Counted from the first letter of the stretch, positions 29,151 through 41,769 are shown. The stretch: 64,000 bases of DNA from an uncultured Pseudomonadota bacterium (GCA_903835655.1 CAILNT010000129.1:44035-108034); one strand, 5' to 3'. Notes: generated by a model from the letters alone, not told the origin. Numbers and translations: made by a program.

Positions 29151-29798
29151 TTACTTGACCATGCCGGGGATGGCGGGCAGGAAGCCAGCCAGCGGGTTCG
29201 CGATGTTGCTGAAGGCGGCGGGGTTCATGAAGCCACCCAAAGTGCCGTAGGTGCGGGGATCAGCTGCAGCGCCGGCCCACTGGGTATACATGTTGGGATT
29301 CAGGGGAGCCATCATCAGGTTCATGTTGGCCGGAGCGATCGGAGCCGTCGCCCAGTTCATGTACATGTTGGGGTTCAGGGGAGCCATCGCCATTTGCAGG
29401 ACGCGCGGGTCCAGAGGGGCTGCCAGCCACTTCATGTACATGTTCGGGTTCATGAGGGGGGCCAGGGCTGCGGTGTAGAAGTTGGGGTCGATGGAAGCAG
29501 CCAACCACTTCATGTACATGTTCGGGTCGATGAAGGCGGCGTAGGACTTGAGGATGTCAGGGGACATGCCAGCCTGGGCCATCTTGGTGAAGGTGGCGGG
29601 GTCCATACCCTTCTGCATCAGAATCATCGCGGTGGCGGGATCCATCAGGTTGGTCAGGGCGGCGACCGCAGCCTTGGGGTCCTTGGCGACGTCGGCAACC
29701 TTGGCGGGATCCAGCAGCTTGGCTGCGGTTTCTTCCGGGGTGTCGGCAAAGGCAGAGGTGGCCAGCAGGGCCAGGACCAGAACAGAGATTTTCTTCAT
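29151..29798 (-). CDS. Secreted Met-rich repeat protein (NPNMY-type repeats), unknown family
   Basis: A 215-residue protein with a clear signal peptide (MKKISVLVLALLATSAFA) and AGGAG before the ATG at 29798. From about residue 29 to 200 it consists of about 13 units of 12-13 residues, each centred on (D/N)P: prolines fall at 31, 41, 54, 67, 80, 92, 105, 118, 131, 143, 156, 168, 181 and 193. A longer 25-26 residue period brings back (D/N)PNMYxxW at 91, 117, 142 and 167. About one residue in ten is Met; there is no Cys. It is predicted to be periplasmic or extracellular. I know no named family for it. It is transcribed alone, with its own terminator and palindromes upstream. Possible roles (surface or periplasmic scaffold, metal or oxidant handling by Met) are only inference. 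Confidence 0.85.
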   Translation of the reverse strand: MKKISVLVLALLATSAFADTPEETAAKLLDPAKVADVAKDPKAAVAALTNLMDPATAMILMQKGMDPATFTKMAQAGMSPDILKSYAAFIDPNMYMKWLAASIDPNFYTAALAPLMNPNMYMKWLAAPLDPRVLQMAMAPLNPNMYMNWATAPIAPANMNLMMAPLNPNMYTQWAGAAADPRTYGTLGGFMNPAAFSNIANPLAGFLPAIPGMVK

Positions 29799-29867
29799 TT
29801 GAATGCTCCTAAGTGGTTGATAAATTTGGTTAAACTTGGCACCTAATGCGAGCGAACAGTATATTTG

Positions 29868-29885
29868 CGAATATTGGAATATTCG
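29868..29885. promoter_or_regulatory. Operator-like palindrome in repeat-protein promoter
   Basis: CGAATATT-GG-AATATTCG is a perfect 8-bp inverted repeat with a 2-base centre, 70 bases upstream of the repeat-protein start codon. On the minus strand a TATACT -10-like hexamer lies just downstream (29859-29864), so the palindrome would cover the -35/spacer region, a usual place for a repressor or class II activator. Confidence 0.5.
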
Positions 29886-29924
29886 ATAGAACGCCCTACC
29901 TTGCTCTGTCCGGCCCGCCATTAT

Positions 29925-29940
29925 GTTGCAATTTTGCAAC
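29925..29940. promoter_or_regulatory. Second palindrome upstream of repeat-protein gene
   Basis: GTTGCAA-TT-TTGCAAC is a perfect 7-bp inverted repeat 40 bases further upstream of the first palindrome and in a different sequence class. It could be the binding site of a second dimeric regulator acting from an upstream position. Confidence 0.45.
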
Positions 29941-30075
29941 AATCTAACTAACCATGTCGCGGTCGGTTGAAAGCAAAGCCGAGTTTAGACCAGGCCTATT
30001 TCAGCGATGTCGTTACGGCGAACTTCCCCGGCATCCGTTCACTCGCGGTCGCGCATGCGCCACAACCTGCCGGCT

Positions 30076-30909
30076 TCAGGTGGCTTGCGACGGGCGCTCG
30101 ACGCGCAAGCTGTGGATGCGACGGCTGTCGGCACGCAGAACCTGGAAACGCAGCCCGCTGATCTCGACGCTCTCGCCGCGCTTGGGAACCCTGCCAAAGG
30201 CATGGGTGACCACGCCCCCCACCGTGTCGAATTCGTCGTCGGTGAAGTTGGTGCCGATGGCCAGATTGAAGTCCCCGATCTCGGTCTGCGCCTTGACCCG
30301 GAATGCCCGGCTATCGAACTGCAGGATGTTGTCCTCGGCCTCGTCGTAGTCGAATTCGTCCTCGATATCGCCCACGATCTGTTCCAGTACATCCTCGATG
30401 GTGACCAGCCCGGCGACGCCACCGTATTCGTCCACCACGATGGCGATGTGATTGCGCGAGGCGCGGAACTCGCGCAGGAGCACGTTCAGGCGCTTGGATT
30501 CCGGAATGAACACGGCGGGCCGCAGCTGCTCGCGCAGATTGACCTCTTCACTGGTGCATAGACGCAGCAGGTCCTTGGCCAGCAGGATCCCCACCACGTT
30601 GTCGCGCTCGCCGTCCACGGCGGGAAAGCGTGAGTGCGCGGTCTCGATCACATAGGGAAGGATCTTCTCCTTGGAGTCGTTGATATCGACCACGTCGAGC
30701 TGCGAGCGCGGGATCATGATCTCGCGCACCTGCATTTCCGAAACCTGCATGACACCCTCGATCATCGAGAGCGCATCGGCATCCAGCAGATTTTTCTCGT
30801 ACGCCGCGTGCAGGAGTTCCAATAACTCCTCGCGGTTGTCCGGCTCCCGCGAGAGCCATGAGGTCAGGCGTTCGATCAGGCCGGGTCGACTATTACTTGG
30901 GTCATCCAT
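30076..30909 (-). CDS. corC: CorC/HlyC family protein with tandem CBS domains
   Basis: A 277-residue soluble protein linked to magnesium/cobalt handling. It has two CBS domains (VREIMIPRSQLDVVDINDSKE ... RFPAVDGERDNVVGILLAKDLL and FIPESKRLNVLLREFRASRNHIAIVVDEYGGVAGLVTIEDVLEQIVGDIEDE) and a C-terminal CorC_HlyC transporter-associated domain (RVKAQTEIGDFNLAIGTNF...TVGGVVTHAFGRVPKRGE). It lacks the membrane DUF21 part, as in Escherichia coli CorC/YbeX. Its start overlaps ybeY by eight bases. The lnt gene that usually follows is not present here. Confidence 0.95.
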   Translation of the reverse strand: MDDPSNSRPGLIERLTSWLSREPDNREELLELLHAAYEKNLLDADALSMIEGVMQVSEMQVREIMIPRSQLDVVDINDSKEKILPYVIETAHSRFPAVDGERDNVVGILLAKDLLRLCTSEEVNLREQLRPAVFIPESKRLNVLLREFRASRNHIAIVVDEYGGVAGLVTIEDVLEQIVGDIEDEFDYDEAEDNILQFDSRAFRVKAQTEIGDFNLAIGTNFTDDEFDTVGGVVTHAFGRVPKRGESVEISGLRFQVLRADSRRIHSLRVERPSQAT

Positions 30910-31347
30910 CTTGGTAGGGGTCGGGAAATCCCAGTCGCATCATGATAAAGCTTTCTACCGCTTCCATTGCGACCGCCTCGTCCTCGGCTTCATGGTCGTA
31001 TCCTTGCAGGTGCAGCATGCCATGCACCGTGAGATGCGCGTAATGCGCCTCGCGCGCAACCCGCTGTTCCGTGGCCTCGCGTTCGACCACGGGCACGCAA
31101 AGGAGTATGTCGCCGGAAAGCGGGCCGCCTTCCTCCTCCGCGCCGTAGGCGAATGTGAGCACGTTGGTGGCCTGGGGCTTGCCGCGATAGTCCTGATTGA
31201 GCTGCATGCCCTCCTCCTCGTCCACCAGGCGCAAGGCGGCCACCACGTCGTACAAGAGGGCCGCGCGCGCCCAGCGGCGCAACTCCACCCGGGTCGGCAA
31301 CCCGGTATGCGCGCTGGCGTTCTGTAAGGAGAGCGAAAGCGTGGGCT

Positions 31348-31351
<4 letters not shown>
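30902..31351 (-). CDS. ybeY: Endoribonuclease YbeY (rRNA maturation)
   Basis: A 149-residue metal-dependent RNase needed for 16S rRNA 3' processing and ribosome quality control. The zinc motif HGMLHLQGYDHE gives the H-x3-H-x5-H pattern, and LNQDYRGKPQATNVLTFAY is the family's second signature. It is overlapped by phoH at its start and by corC at its end, in the conserved miaB-phoH-ybeY-corC order. Confidence 0.97.
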
Positions 31352-32282
<931 letters not shown>

Positions 32283-32283
<1 letters not shown>

Positions 32284-33653
32284 CAGTGCGCCTCGGACGA
32301 GGGCCCGGACGCGGCCCCAGGCATCACTTCGCCGCGCAGGCTGTGCGGCAGCGCTTGGGTGATGCTGACCTCGACGAATTGCCCGATGATGGAACCGACC
32401 TGAGTGGATGGCACGGGAAAATTGACTATACGGTTGTTTTCCGTGCGCCCCGTCACTTCGGCGGCGTCTTTTTTCGAGGGTCCGACCACCAGCACGCGCT
32501 GCACGCTGCCGACCATGGCGGCACTGATCGCGGCGGCCTGGGCATTGATCTGCGCCTGGAGACGGTAGAGGCGCTGCATCTTGACTTCATGCGGCGTGTC
32601 ATCTGCCAGGCTGGCGGCGGGCGTGCCGGGGCGCGGGCTGTAGACGAAGCTGTACGAGGTGTCGAAGCCTACTTCCTCGATGAGTTTCATGGTAGCGGCA
32701 AAATCCGCCTCGGTTTCGCCTGGGAAACCGACGATGAAGTCCGAGGAAATGCTGATCTGCGGACGGACTTCCCTCAGGCGACGGATGGTGCTCTTGTATT
32801 CCAGCGCGGTATAACCGCGCTTCATGGCCGCCAGGATACGGTCGGAGCCGGATTGCACCGGCAAATGCAGATAGGCCGCGAGTTTCGGTAGATTCGCATA
32901 GGCATCGATCAGACGCGTTGTGAACTCGCGGGGGTGGGAGGTGGTGAAACGCAGGCGCTCGATGCCAGGCACCAGAGAGACCAGTTCCAGGAGCAGGGCG
33001 AAGTCGGCAAGCGCGCCTTCGCCCATCTCGCCACGATAGGCATTCACATTCTGGCCGAGCAGCGTGACTTCCCTGACGCCCTCGCCTGCCAGGTGCGCGA
33101 CTTCGGCCAACACATCGTCCAGGGGACGCGACACTTCCTCGCCCCGTGTGTAGGGCACCACGCAGAAAGTGCAGTATTTGCTGCATCCTTCCATGACGGA
33201 AACGAAGGCCGTGCTGCCCTCGGCACGCGCCGGTGGTAGGTGGTCGAATTTCTCGATTTCCGGAAAGCTGACGTCAACCTGCGGCCTGCCACTGCTGCGG
33301 CGCAGTTCCATCATGGCGGGGAGGCGATGCAGGGTTTGCGGCCCGAACACCAGGTCGACGAAGGGCGCGCGCCGCACGATGGCAGCACCTTCCTGGCTCG
33401 CCACACAGCCTCCGACGCCGATGATGAGATCCGGATTGGCCTGTTTCAGGTGCCGCACCATCCCCAAATCGGTAAACACCTTCTCCTGCGCCTTTTCCCT
33501 GACCGAGCAGGTATTGAAGAGGATGACATCGGCCTCCTCCGGCTTGTCGGTCTGGTCATAGCCCTCGACGGCAGCAAGCACATCGGCCATCTTGGCCGAG
33601 TCATACTCGTTCATCTGGCAACCAAAGGTGCGGATGTAGACCTTGCGAGTCAT
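32283..33653 (-). CDS. miaB: tRNA-2-methylthio-N6-isopentenyladenosine synthase MiaB
   Basis: A 456-residue radical-SAM methylthiotransferase acting on A37 of tRNA. The UPF0004 domain has [17 protein letters not shown], the second Cys in [10 protein letters not shown] and the third in [11 protein letters not shown]; the radical-SAM cluster is [15 protein letters not shown] (CxxxCxxC); and a TRAM domain covers the last 70 residues ([22 protein letters not shown]). The start [15 protein letters not shown] at 33653 is the family start; the longer frame to 33809 has no similarity. It heads the miaB-phoH-ybeY-corC operon. Confidence 0.97.
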
Positions 33654-33854
33654 GCCTTGTGGGGTGGCCTTCGTGGAAAGGAGTGCTTGGGGCGACGCCG
33701 TACTTCCCAGCCCTGTTTCCAACTGGTTCCCGATTTTCGTGAACCTGATCTGGATCGGGATAGCGGCAAATAGCAGGCCATTGCCTGCAGCGGCAGTATA
33801 CCTTCCCACTCATCCAGGGTCTACCGGCCCCATTCAGGTAGCGTCAACCTTGGC

Positions 33855-34994
33855 TCAGCGTACCGCGAGTCGCCAAAGCGAAGTCACTTCCGCTGCCCGC
33901 GCCGTATGGAGTGGATCGTTTGCATCCGCGACGCGAGGATGGTGCGGGCGGGTATCGTGTCTTCCTACGACCTTCAGGCCAGCCATATCGATGGCGGCAA
34001 GCAATTCGTCGCGGGAACGCAGGCCCAGGTGTTCGGCCAGGTCAGAGAGCAGCAGCCAGCCTTCCCCTTCCGGCGTCAGGTGCGCCGCCAAGCCACCCAG
34101 GAATCCCAGCAGCATGCGGCTCTCTGGATCGTAGATCGCGGTTTCGAGCGATGAACTGGGACGTGCCGGCAACCAGGGAGGATTGCATACCACGAGTGGT
34201 GCTTGGCCAACGGGGAAGAGATCCGCCCACTGGACTTCCACCCGCCCGGTAAGCCCGAGACGCGCGAGATTATCACGGGCGCAGGCGAGCGCGCGCGCGT
34301 CCTGGTCGGTTGCGATGATCTGGGCGATGCCGCGCCTGGCGAGCACGGCCGCAAGAACACCCGTTCCGGTGCCGATATCGAAGGCCAGCGTCGCTGGCGT
34401 AAGTGGCGCCGTGGCTACCAGATCCACGTACTCTGCGCGCACCGGCGCGAATACGCCGTAGTGTGGGTAGATATGGGCTTCCAGTGCGGCGACAGCCACG
34501 CCTTTTTTGCGCCATTCGTGCGCGCCGACTACACCCAGCAACTCGCGCAAGGAGACCACGCAAGCGTAGCTACCTGGCGCCGCCGGTCCGTAGGCCTCCT
34601 CGCAGGCCGTCCGCAGATCGGGCGCACGTCGCAGGGGGATGCGGTAGTCCGCATCCAGGGGCAACAACAGCATGGCCAGTGTACGCGCGCGTTGCGACTG
34701 CACCTGGCGGTGCAGATGGAAAGCTTCTACCGGCGTGCCCGCCATCACGGGTTTGCGTGGCCTGGCCTCGGCGCGGCGCATCAAGGCCTGGAGCAACTGC
34801 CTGGCATTCTGAAAATCGCCCCGCCAAAGCATCGCACTGCCCTCGCAAGCCAAACGGTACGCGGCATCGGCGGTAATTCGGTCGTCGCTAATGACCACGC
34901 GTTTGGGCGGCGCATGCCCGCTCTCCGAGCGCCAGCGCGCAGAACGCGGCTCTCCGGCCTCGTTCCAGGAGATGAGGGGAAATTCGGTGGACAT
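33855..34994 (-). CDS. Class I SAM-dependent methyltransferase, PrmC/HemK-like
   Basis: A 379-residue protein; the ATG at 34994 (MSTEFPLISW) follows an AGGAGG site. The N-terminal 170 residues are of unknown type. The C-terminal part is a Rossmann methyltransferase with motif I AFDIGTGTGVLAAVLARRG, acidic motif ATDQDARALACARDN and the amide/amine-type catalytic motif NPPW (LVVCNPPWLP). NPPY/NPPW proteins methylate N atoms in proteins, rRNA or DNA; the substrate cannot be read from the sequence. It lies about 200 bases upstream of miaB and about 40 bases after the GGDEF gene on the same strand. Confidence 0.85.
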   Translation of the reverse strand: MSTEFPLISWNEAGEPRSARWRSESGHAPPKRVVISDDRITADAAYRLACEGSAMLWRGDFQNARQLLQALMRRAEARPRKPVMAGTPVEAFHLHRQVQSQRARTLAMLLLPLDADYRIPLRRAPDLRTACEEAYGPAAPGSYACVVSLRELLGVVGAHEWRKKGVAVAALEAHIYPHYGVFAPVRAEYVDLVATAPLTPATLAFDIGTGTGVLAAVLARRGIAQIIATDQDARALACARDNLARLGLTGRVEVQWADLFPVGQAPLVVCNPPWLPARPSSSLETAIYDPESRMLLGFLGGLAAHLTPEGEGWLLLSDLAEHLGLRSRDELLAAIDMAGLKVVGRHDTRPHHPRVADANDPLHTARAAEVTSLWRLAVR

Positions 34995-35034
34995 TACCTG
35001 GACGCCTCCTTCCAAAAAGGCGCGGGAATACGGC

Positions 35035-36285
35035 TCATGTCGTCCCCTGCGGATTCGGTTGCATGGCGCTCGATGTCATGGACTTTTCCTTCCTCGCCCT
35101 TTTTTCCTGATACATCCGGGTGTCTGCCGTGTTGAGCAGGGTGTCCAGCGAAGCGCCATCGCTCGGGTAGAGCGCATAGCCGATGCTGCACGAGGGCTTC
35201 AAGCTGACGTCGCCGATATCCAGGGACAGGCCTACCTCCTGTTCCACCTTGGCGTACAAGGAGAGGCACTCGTCGCTCTCCTGTATGCCAACGAACAAGA
35301 GGGCGAATTCGTCGCCGCCCAGGCGTGCTGCGGTATCCGCCACCCGAACCACATGACGCAGACGGCCCGCGATGACCTGCAACAGGACATCGCCCACGGC
35401 GTGACCATGCATGTCATTGACCTGCTTGAAATCATCCAGATCGACATACAGGACGGCCAGCGAGAATCCTTCTTCCCCGGCGTGGACGATGGCTTCCTCG
35501 AGGCGCCGGTAAAACAGCACGCGGTTGGCCAGACCGGTTAGCGGGTCGTGCGTGGCCTCATGCTCCAGCCTCGTGCCCGCCAATTCGAGCAGGCGCAGTT
35601 GCTCGCATATGGTCAAGGCATCGCGCCAGAGCAGGCGTCTTATGGCCTCGGATATCCCCATCGCTAGCAGTATCAACACGCCGCCCAGGGCAAGGTGCAG
35701 CGTGATGGCATGCTGGGTCGCCGATTGAGCCCTTTCCAGGGCCGAGCGTATCAGGTCTCGTTCGTGACGGCGCAAGGCCTCGACGATGTCGGTGTAGTCG
35801 CGGTTGAGTGGCCGCAGGTCCGTGGCAAGCCTGGAGCGCGCTTCTTCCATCACGCCGCGCGCAGCCAGATCACTGATCAGTTCCTGCTGATCGATGATCT
35901 GCAACACCAGTTGATCCTGGCGTTGCAGGTTGGCGCTCTCGAAATCATCCAGCGGCAGGGACTTCAACGTGGCGCGCGCCAAACCAACCTGGAAGCCCCA
36001 CTTGATGTACTGCTGAAAATTTTCGTCACGCTCGAAGGCATCGCGGGCCAGCGCCTGGTAGACCAGGGCGTTATGGCGGTTATACGAAGCCTCCTGCAAG
36101 TCGGTCGCAAGTTGGATTTTGCGGTTGCGCAACTCGACGATGTCGCGCATCTGCCCTTTCAAATCGTTGATATGCCAAACCGCATGGGCAACCAGAACGG
36201 CCATCAGAAAAATGAACAACCCGAATCCCGCCAGCAGTTGGCGAGTCATGTGTCGAGAGAGTTGCGGACTTGCGATCGCTTGCAT
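35035..36285 (-). CDS. Membrane-bound diguanylate cyclase (GGDEF)
   Basis: A 416-residue protein with a membrane helix near residues 15-38, a periplasmic helical sensor region of about 150 residues, a second membrane helix near 193-213 and a C-terminal GGDEF domain. The active-site motif is intact (RLGGDEFALLF), with DPLTGLANR upstream and SIGYALYP after it. It should make cyclic-di-GMP in response to a periplasmic cue. No RxxD inhibitory site is apparent five residues before the motif (VADTAARLGGDEF). ATGs at 36285 and 36249 are both possible starts. It is unusual in sitting directly beside gyrB. Confidence 0.93.
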   Translation of the reverse strand: MQAIASPQLSRHMTRQLLAGFGLFIFLMAVLVAHAVWHINDLKGQMRDIVELRNRKIQLATDLQEASYNRHNALVYQALARDAFERDENFQQYIKWGFQVGLARATLKSLPLDDFESANLQRQDQLVLQIIDQQELISDLAARGVMEEARSRLATDLRPLNRDYTDIVEALRRHERDLIRSALERAQSATQHAITLHLALGGVLILLAMGISEAIRRLLWRDALTICEQLRLLELAGTRLEHEATHDPLTGLANRVLFYRRLEEAIVHAGEEGFSLAVLYVDLDDFKQVNDMHGHAVGDVLLQVIAGRLRHVVRVADTAARLGGDEFALLFVGIQESDECLSLYAKVEQEVGLSLDIGDVSLKPSCSIGYALYPSDGASLDTLLNTADTRMYQEKRARKEKSMTSSAMQPNPQGTT

Positions 36286-36359
36286 CTATTCCCCCGAAGA
36301 AAATGGCGGATTCGGCCCGCAGAAGCTACACCACCTGCGCCACGGCAACCCCTTGCGGG

Positions 36360-38855
<2,496 letters not shown>

Positions 38856-38865
38856 CTATTTGTTT

Positions 38866-38890
38866 GCAGTCGGCAGTCGGCAGTCGGCAG
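38866..38890. repeat. 7-bp tandem repeat in gyrB-dnaN gap
   Basis: GCAGTCG is repeated 3.6 times head to tail in the 87-base gap between dnaN and gyrB, directly upstream of the gyrB leader. Such short arrays can change copy number by slippage. Confidence 0.8.
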
Positions 38891-38930
38891 CCAACTCCGT
38901 GGGCCGCGAACTGTCGACTGATTGCCATAT

Positions 38931-40040
38931 TCAGATACGCATGGGCATGACCACGTAGCGGAAATTCTCGTCGCCCGGAATCATGATCAACATGGAGCTC
39001 GTCGGGTCCCCGAAAGAGCACTGCACCAAGTCGTTACCCAGATTATTGAGCACATCCTGTAGGTACTGCACGTTGAAACCGATGTCGAGCGGCTCTCCGT
39101 TGTAATCGATATCGAGTTCTTCCTGCGCCTCCTCCTGTTCGTTGTTGCTACAGGCTATGCGCAGGGTACCCGCGGTGAGCGCCAGACGTGCGCCCCGGTA
39201 TTTCTCGTTGGTGAGGATGGCCGCGCGGGTGAGAGATTGCGCCAGGCGCTGGCGGGCGATGATGAATATCTTGTCGTGGCCCACCGGGATCACGCGTTGC
39301 CAATCCGGGAATTTTCCATCCACAACCTTGCTGCGCAATTCAAAATTTGGGCGGCGGAACACCACCTGGTTTTGATTGATCTGGATATCAACGGGTTCGT
39401 CGTCGTCGCCCAGCAACTTGCCCAGTTCCAGCACGGTCTTGCGCGGAAGGATAACATCCACGTCCTGCTTTGCCGTCTCGACCAGATCGGTGGCATCGAC
39501 CGCCAGCCGGTGGCCATCGGTGGTCGCCACCGTCAACCGCGTGCCTTGTATCGATAGCAGCATGCCGTTCAGGTAATAGCGAATGTCCTGCACCGCCATG
39601 GCGTACTGCACGCTTGCCAACAAGCGCTTGACCTGACCCTGGGGCAAGCTGAAGGAATATCCCTCGCCATCGGGAATCTGTAGCCTTGGAAAATCCCGGG
39701 CCGGCAGGGTCTGAAGATTGAAACGACTCCTCCCCGACTGAATCTTGAGCTGGTGCTCATCCGATAGATCCAGCGAGATCGGCTGGTCGTCGGGCAGGGC
39801 ACGACAGATGTCGAGCATCTTGCGCGCGGCCACCGTGAAGGCGACATCCGCCGCACCCTCTACTTCCGTCGATGTGCTGATCTGCAATTCCAGGTCGGTG
39901 GCGATAAAGGTTGCGCGCCCCCCCATCACCTCCACCAGCACGTTGGAAAGGATGGGTAGGGTGTGCTTGCGTTCCACCACGCCTGCCACCGCTTGCAGGG
40001 GCTTGAGCAAGGCTTCCTTGGGTGTCTTTAATACAAGCAT
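38931..40040 (-). CDS. dnaN: DNA polymerase III beta sliding clamp
   Basis: A 369-residue ring-forming clamp with three similar domains. It starts MLVLKTPKEALLKPLQAVAGVVERKHTLPILSN-type and ends RYVVMPMRI, the conserved C-terminus that interacts with clamp-binding peptides. SGRSRFNLQTLPARDFP and NEKYRGARLAL are typical. Length is normal. It lies 232 bases after dnaA on the same strand, in the standard dnaA-dnaN-gyrB order without recF between dnaN and gyrB. Confidence 0.98.
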   Translation of the reverse strand: MLVLKTPKEALLKPLQAVAGVVERKHTLPILSNVLVEVMGGRATFIATDLELQISTSTEVEGAADVAFTVAARKMLDICRALPDDQPISLDLSDEHQLKIQSGRSRFNLQTLPARDFPRLQIPDGEGYSFSLPQGQVKRLLASVQYAMAVQDIRYYLNGMLLSIQGTRLTVATTDGHRLAVDATDLVETAKQDVDVILPRKTVLELGKLLGDDDEPVDIQINQNQVVFRRPNFELRSKVVDGKFPDWQRVIPVGHDKIFIIARQRLAQSLTRAAILTNEKYRGARLALTAGTLRIACSNNEQEEAQEELDIDYNGEPLDIGFNVQYLQDVLNNLGNDLVQCSFGDPTSSMLIMIPGDENFRYVVMPMRI

Positions 40041-40272
40041 GTAAATATTCCTGATAGTGATGATAGGTGACGGGTCAATCTCTGGATAAGTGGGGAAAGT
40101 TTATCAAAATCATCGGCTTAGGCTGTTGAAAAATACGTGTGTAAGCCTGTTTACAAAGCGGGTACGTTTTGTGGACAAGAATTTCACCAGGCCCGTCAGG
40201 ATGGGTTATGAACAATTCATGCACAGCGAGTCCCACGCTTGTGCACAGGCTTATCCCCCAGATTTCCGTGTC
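40041..40272. other. dnaA-dnaN intergenic region, candidate oriC
   Basis: The 232-base gap holds several DnaA-box-like 9-mers (consensus TTATCCACA): TCTGGATAA at 40081-40089 and TGTGGACAA at 40170-40178 (one mismatch each on the complementary strand), TTGTGCACA at 40239-40247 and TTATCCCCC at 40251-40259 (two mismatches each). Its left part is AT-rich (TTTATCAAAATC, GTTGAAAAATACG). Gene orientation switches at dnaA/rpmH, so the origin should lie here or in the 126-base dnaA-rpmH gap. The match to perfect boxes is poor, so confidence is moderate. Confidence 0.45.
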
Positions 40273-41670
40273 TCATCCTGTCAGCACCTGGATCAGCAGG
40301 TTGTAGTCGCGGCGCAGGTTCTGGTCCGCCGCCTTGAGTTCCTCGATCTTGCCACAGGCGTGAAGCACGGTCGTGTGGTCCCGGCCGCCAAAGGACTGGC
40401 CGATTTCCGGGTAGGACAGGTTGGTGAGTTCCCGCGCCAGGTACATGGCCATCTGACGGGGGCGAGCCAGGGTGCGTGTGCGCTTCTTGGAGTACATGTC
40501 CGCAACCTTGATCTTGAAATAGTCAGCGACCGTTTTCTGGATATTCTCGACCGAGATCTGGCGGTTTTGCACGGCCAGCAGGTCTTTCAGCGCTTCCTTG
40601 GCCAGTTCGATGGAAATCGGGAGCTTGTTGAAGCGGGCGAAGGCGATGACCCTCTTCAGGGCGCCTTCCAGCTCGCGCACGTTGGAGCGCACCTGCTTGG
40701 CGATGAAGAAGGCGGTACCTTCATCCAGGCTGGCTTTTTCCAGACGCGCCTTGTCGAGCAGGATGGCGACGCGCATTTCCAGCTCGGGCGGCTCCAGCAT
40801 GACGGTGAGGCCCCAACTGAAGCGTGATTTCAGGCGCTCCTCGATGCCTTCCATGTCTTTCGGGAAGGTGTCACTGGTGATGATGACCTGTTTATGGTCC
40901 TCGATCAGCGTGTTGAAGGTGTAGAAAAACTGTTGTTGTGTGCCTTCCTTGCCGGCAAAGAACTGGATGTCGTCGATCATGAGGAGATCGAGGGAATCGT
41001 AGCGGCGCTTGAAGTCGTCGTAGGAATTGGAGCGCACGGCACGCACCATGTCGGAGACATAGCGGTCGGCATGGATGTATTTCACACGGGCCTTGGTATT
41101 TCCTTGCAGCATGCGGTTGCCGATGGCATGGATCAAATGGGTCTTGCCCAGCCCGACGCCACCATAGACGAACAGCGGGTTGTAGCCGGAACCCGGGTTG
41201 TCTGCCACCTGCAAGGCTGCTGCTCGCGCCAGGTCGTTAGCCTTGCCGGCCACGAAACAATCGAAATTGAACTGCGGGTTGATACGGCTCTCATCCGCGG
41301 CGACGGCTGGTTTCGCCGGTGTTTCCACCACTTGCCGAATGACGGGAGCTTGGTCCCGTGTCGGTGGCGGGGCTTGTAGCTTGTCATCAGGGATTTCCCC
41401 TGGTGGTTTATCGTCGCTTTGCCGCGTGGAGCGCCCGCCTGAAATCTTCAGAACGACTCGAGTTGCCACGGGGAAATAGTCGATGGCCAGCTGTTCGATT
41501 TCCGTCAGAAATTTGTCGCGCACCCACTGAGCTACGAAACCATTGGGGGCCGTGACATCCACTTGCCCCACCACCTCCTCAGCCACGAGGGGTCTGATCC
41601 AGGTGTTGAGTTGCTGGGTATTCAGAGTTCGCTCGAAATGGGCGAGGCAATGACTCCAGAATTCGTCCAT
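40273..41670 (-). CDS. dnaA: Chromosomal replication initiator protein DnaA
   Basis: A 465-residue AAA+ initiator from the start MDEFWSHCLAHFERTLNTQQ (41670); an ATG at 41709 would add 13 residues. Domain I is followed by a Pro/charged linker (residues about 85-125), then the AAA+ core with Walker A GGVGLGKTHLIHAIGN and Walker B LLMIDDIQFFAGKEGTQ. The C-terminal DNA-binding domain has the signature RPRQMAMYLARELTNLSYPEIGQSFGGRDHTTVLHA-type helix-turn-helix. It is divergent from rpmH, the classical origin arrangement. Confidence 0.98.
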   Translation of the reverse strand: MDEFWSHCLAHFERTLNTQQLNTWIRPLVAEEVVGQVDVTAPNGFVAQWVRDKFLTEIEQLAIDYFPVATRVVLKISGGRSTRQSDDKPPGEIPDDKLQAPPPTRDQAPVIRQVVETPAKPAVAADESRINPQFNFDCFVAGKANDLARAAALQVADNPGSGYNPLFVYGGVGLGKTHLIHAIGNRMLQGNTKARVKYIHADRYVSDMVRAVRSNSYDDFKRRYDSLDLLMIDDIQFFAGKEGTQQQFFYTFNTLIEDHKQVIITSDTFPKDMEGIEERLKSRFSWGLTVMLEPPELEMRVAILLDKARLEKASLDEGTAFFIAKQVRSNVRELEGALKRVIAFARFNKLPISIELAKEALKDLLAVQNRQISVENIQKTVADYFKIKVADMYSKKRTRTLARPRQMAMYLARELTNLSYPEIGQSFGGRDHTTVLHACGKIEELKAADQNLRRDYNLLIQVLTG

Positions 41671-41740
41671 TTGGCTGGGGGCTAGGCGGTTGCAAGTAGG
41701 GCGGTGCATTCTACCACCGCCGCTTCCACCTCCGGAAAGT

Positions 41741-41769
41741 TTGACAAATTAAAGACTTACACGTCTAAT
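41741..41769 (+). promoter_or_regulatory. sigma70 promoter of rpmH-rnpA-yidC
   Basis: TTGACA (41741-41746), a 17-base spacer and TCTAAT (41764-41769) give a near-consensus promoter. Transcription would start about 20 bases before the rpmH ATG. Confidence 0.75.
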
